Under the pieces are notes generated by a model. The model had not been told where the DNA came from. It did not search any database and worked only from the letters and a program-made list of their open reading frames with translations. Source: Candidatus Dadabacteria bacterium UBA1144 (GTDB lineage: Bacteria; Desulfobacterota_D; UBA1144). From it: a stretch of 64,000 bases of DNA. The stretch lies in NCBI GenBank assembly GCA_002311855.1, contig DCAB01000012.1, positions 441,759-505,758 on the forward strand, given 5' to 3'. Of this stretch, positions 63,287-64,000 are shown in pieces. A program made the position numbers and the translations under genes. Each line of letters opens with the position of its first letter. The stretch's first letter is position 1.

Positions 63287-63869
63287 CCATCCTCTGTCGG
63301 GAAACTCTTACAAAGTAAAATTGCTACTTGTTCAAGCTGGATTAAGTTTTGAAACTATATTAATAGATGTTTTCAAGGGCGAAAATCACAAAACTGCGTT
63401 TACAAGAATTAATCCCGCTGCAAAAATTCCTGTTGTTGATGATGGCGGATATATAATCTGGGAATCAAATGCAATATTGATTTATTTAGCAGAAAAATAT
63501 GCAAATAATTATATCCCATTAGATATAAACCTAAGAGGCACCCTTTTTAAATGGTTACTTTTTAACAAGACTTCTTTGGATCCTTATCTAGCAAAATCTA
63601 GGGCAATTTTAAAGTTTGTTCCTAAGGGCAAACAAGATTTTAAAGAATTAGAACTTTTACGAACTGACGCAAAGAAAGGATTAAAAATCTTTAATCAACA
63701 TTTAAAAAAAAGGAGCTTTATTGTCGATAACTATTCAATTGCCGACATTGCCTTTTATCCATATATCAAACTTTGTCACGAAGGCGAGATAGATTTAGAG
63801 CCTTTTAAAAATATACTTTCGTGGATTAGAAATGTAGAAAATACTGATAATTTCTTTGATATATACTGA
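63270..63869 (+). CDS. Glutathione S-transferase family protein
   Basis: 199 residues. A thioredoxin-like N-terminal domain (KLYDHPLSGNSYKVKLLL, PAAKIPVVDDGGYIIWES for the glutathione site) is followed by a helical domain with the N-capping box SIADIAFYPY. Whether this organism makes glutathione cannot be judged here. Ends six bases before tRNA-Gly on the other strand. Confidence 0.88.
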   Translation: MIKLYDHPLSGNSYKVKLLLVQAGLSFETILIDVFKGENHKTAFTRINPAAKIPVVDDGGYIIWESNAILIYLAEKYANNYIPLDINLRGTLFKWLLFNKTSLDPYLAKSRAILKFVPKGKQDFKELELLRTDAKKGLKIFNQHLKKRSFIVDNYSIADIAFYPYIKLCHEGEIDLEPFKNILSWIRNVENTDNFFDIY

Positions 63870-63875
63870 AAAAAA

Positions 63876-63949
63876 AGCGGGAAACGGGACTCGAACCCGC
63901 GACCTTCTGCTTGGCAAGCAGGCGCTCTAGCCAACTGAGCTATTCCCGC
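63876..63949 (-). tRNA. tRNA-Gly (GCC)
   Basis: 74 bases. Acceptor stem GCGGGAA/TTCCCGC, D arm GCTC/GAGC, anticodon stem CCTGC/GCAGA with a C-A mismatch at the top pair, loop TTGCCAA giving anticodon GCC. T stem GCGGG/CCCGT, loop TTCGAGT, discriminator U. CCA not encoded. Transcribed away from the right edge. Confidence 0.95.
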
Positions 63950-63966
63950 GCTCTAGACTTTAACTA

Positions 63967-63993
63967 ATTATACTTCTATATTTTCTATGTCAA
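63967..63993 (-). promoter_or_regulatory. Sigma-70 promoter for tRNA-Gly
   Basis: On the minus strand TTGACA (63988-63993) and TATAAT (63967-63972) are both exact consensus hexamers, separated by 15 bases, two fewer than optimal. The predicted transcription start falls about ten bases before the tRNA 5' end. Confidence 0.65.
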
Positions 63994-64000
63994 GATGGGA

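Overview
This is a 64 kb chromosomal window from an AT-rich, gene-dense bacterium. It is Gram-negative: there is a C-terminal-Phe beta-barrel porin, several lipoproteins and TatA. Gene order resembles the former Deltaproteobacteria and allied marine lineages: xerC-hslV-hslU-argB-argD-argF, glyQ-glyS-ppdK, zapB-zapA-formyl-THF cyclo-ligase-rny, plus a CarD-type RNAP-binding protein, RNase G and menaquinone synthesis by the futalosine route. Very short spacers, frequent ATGA/TAATG junctions and overlapping convergent 3' ends suggest a streamlined, probably marine, genome. I cannot name the lineage from sequence alone; SAR324-like or Dadabacteria-like would fit. No IS element, prophage, CRISPR array or integron is visible.

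Layout. 1-3.6 kb: edge of a cell-surface polysaccharide region (GT39-like membrane glycosyltransferase cut by the window edge, GtrA, UDP-glucuronate epimerase, lone class II aldolase). 3.6-8.5 kb: DCC protein, tRNA-Arg, lipoprotein-ptsH-ptsI, mqnC, an orphan. 8.6-13.8 kb: bioB-bioA-bioF plus an alkaline-phosphatase-superfamily phosphodiesterase; bioF carries an unexpected C-terminal module. 13.8-22.7 kb: carD, xerC-hslVU-argBDF, uvrC, nth. 22.7-28.1 kb: glnB-glnA behind a sigma-54-type promoter, and two tandem acyl-CoA ligases. 28.2-32.0 kb: GT4 glycosyltransferase-trpF-trpB-trpA. 32-35.5 kb: tatA, methylmalonyl-CoA epimerase, RNase G, MeaB, EVE protein. 35.5-43.5 kb: hisA-hisF-dgt-mqnA-mqnD, facing an amidohydrolase and a DapF-family protein lacking both catalytic cysteines; then an SDR and a CcsA/HemX-like membrane protein. 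43.5-54.2 kb: prfA, zapB-zapA-fthC-rny, and miaB-glyQ-glyS-ppdK. 54.3-64 kb: MFS transporter, porin, tRNA-Phe, an unexplained regulator/membrane sensor/lipoprotein operon, B12-binding mutase subunit, a small membrane protein, gpsA, gyrA, thioesterase, GST and tRNA-Gly.

How the genes work together. MqnA, MqnC, MqnD and a probable aminofutalosine deaminase provide most of a futalosine menaquinone pathway; MqnE and the nucleosidase step are not in the window. Methylmalonyl-CoA epimerase, MeaB and the B12-binding subunit are parts of a propionyl-CoA/methylmalonyl-CoA route. GlnB-GlnA is the nitrogen-assimilation core. HPr and Enzyme I occur without any PTS permease here and may serve regulation. 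The findings I consider strongest are the BioF C-terminal fusion, the Ser/Ser DapF homologue, the glnBA control region, the tandem ligases and the regulator-sensor-lipoprotein operon.
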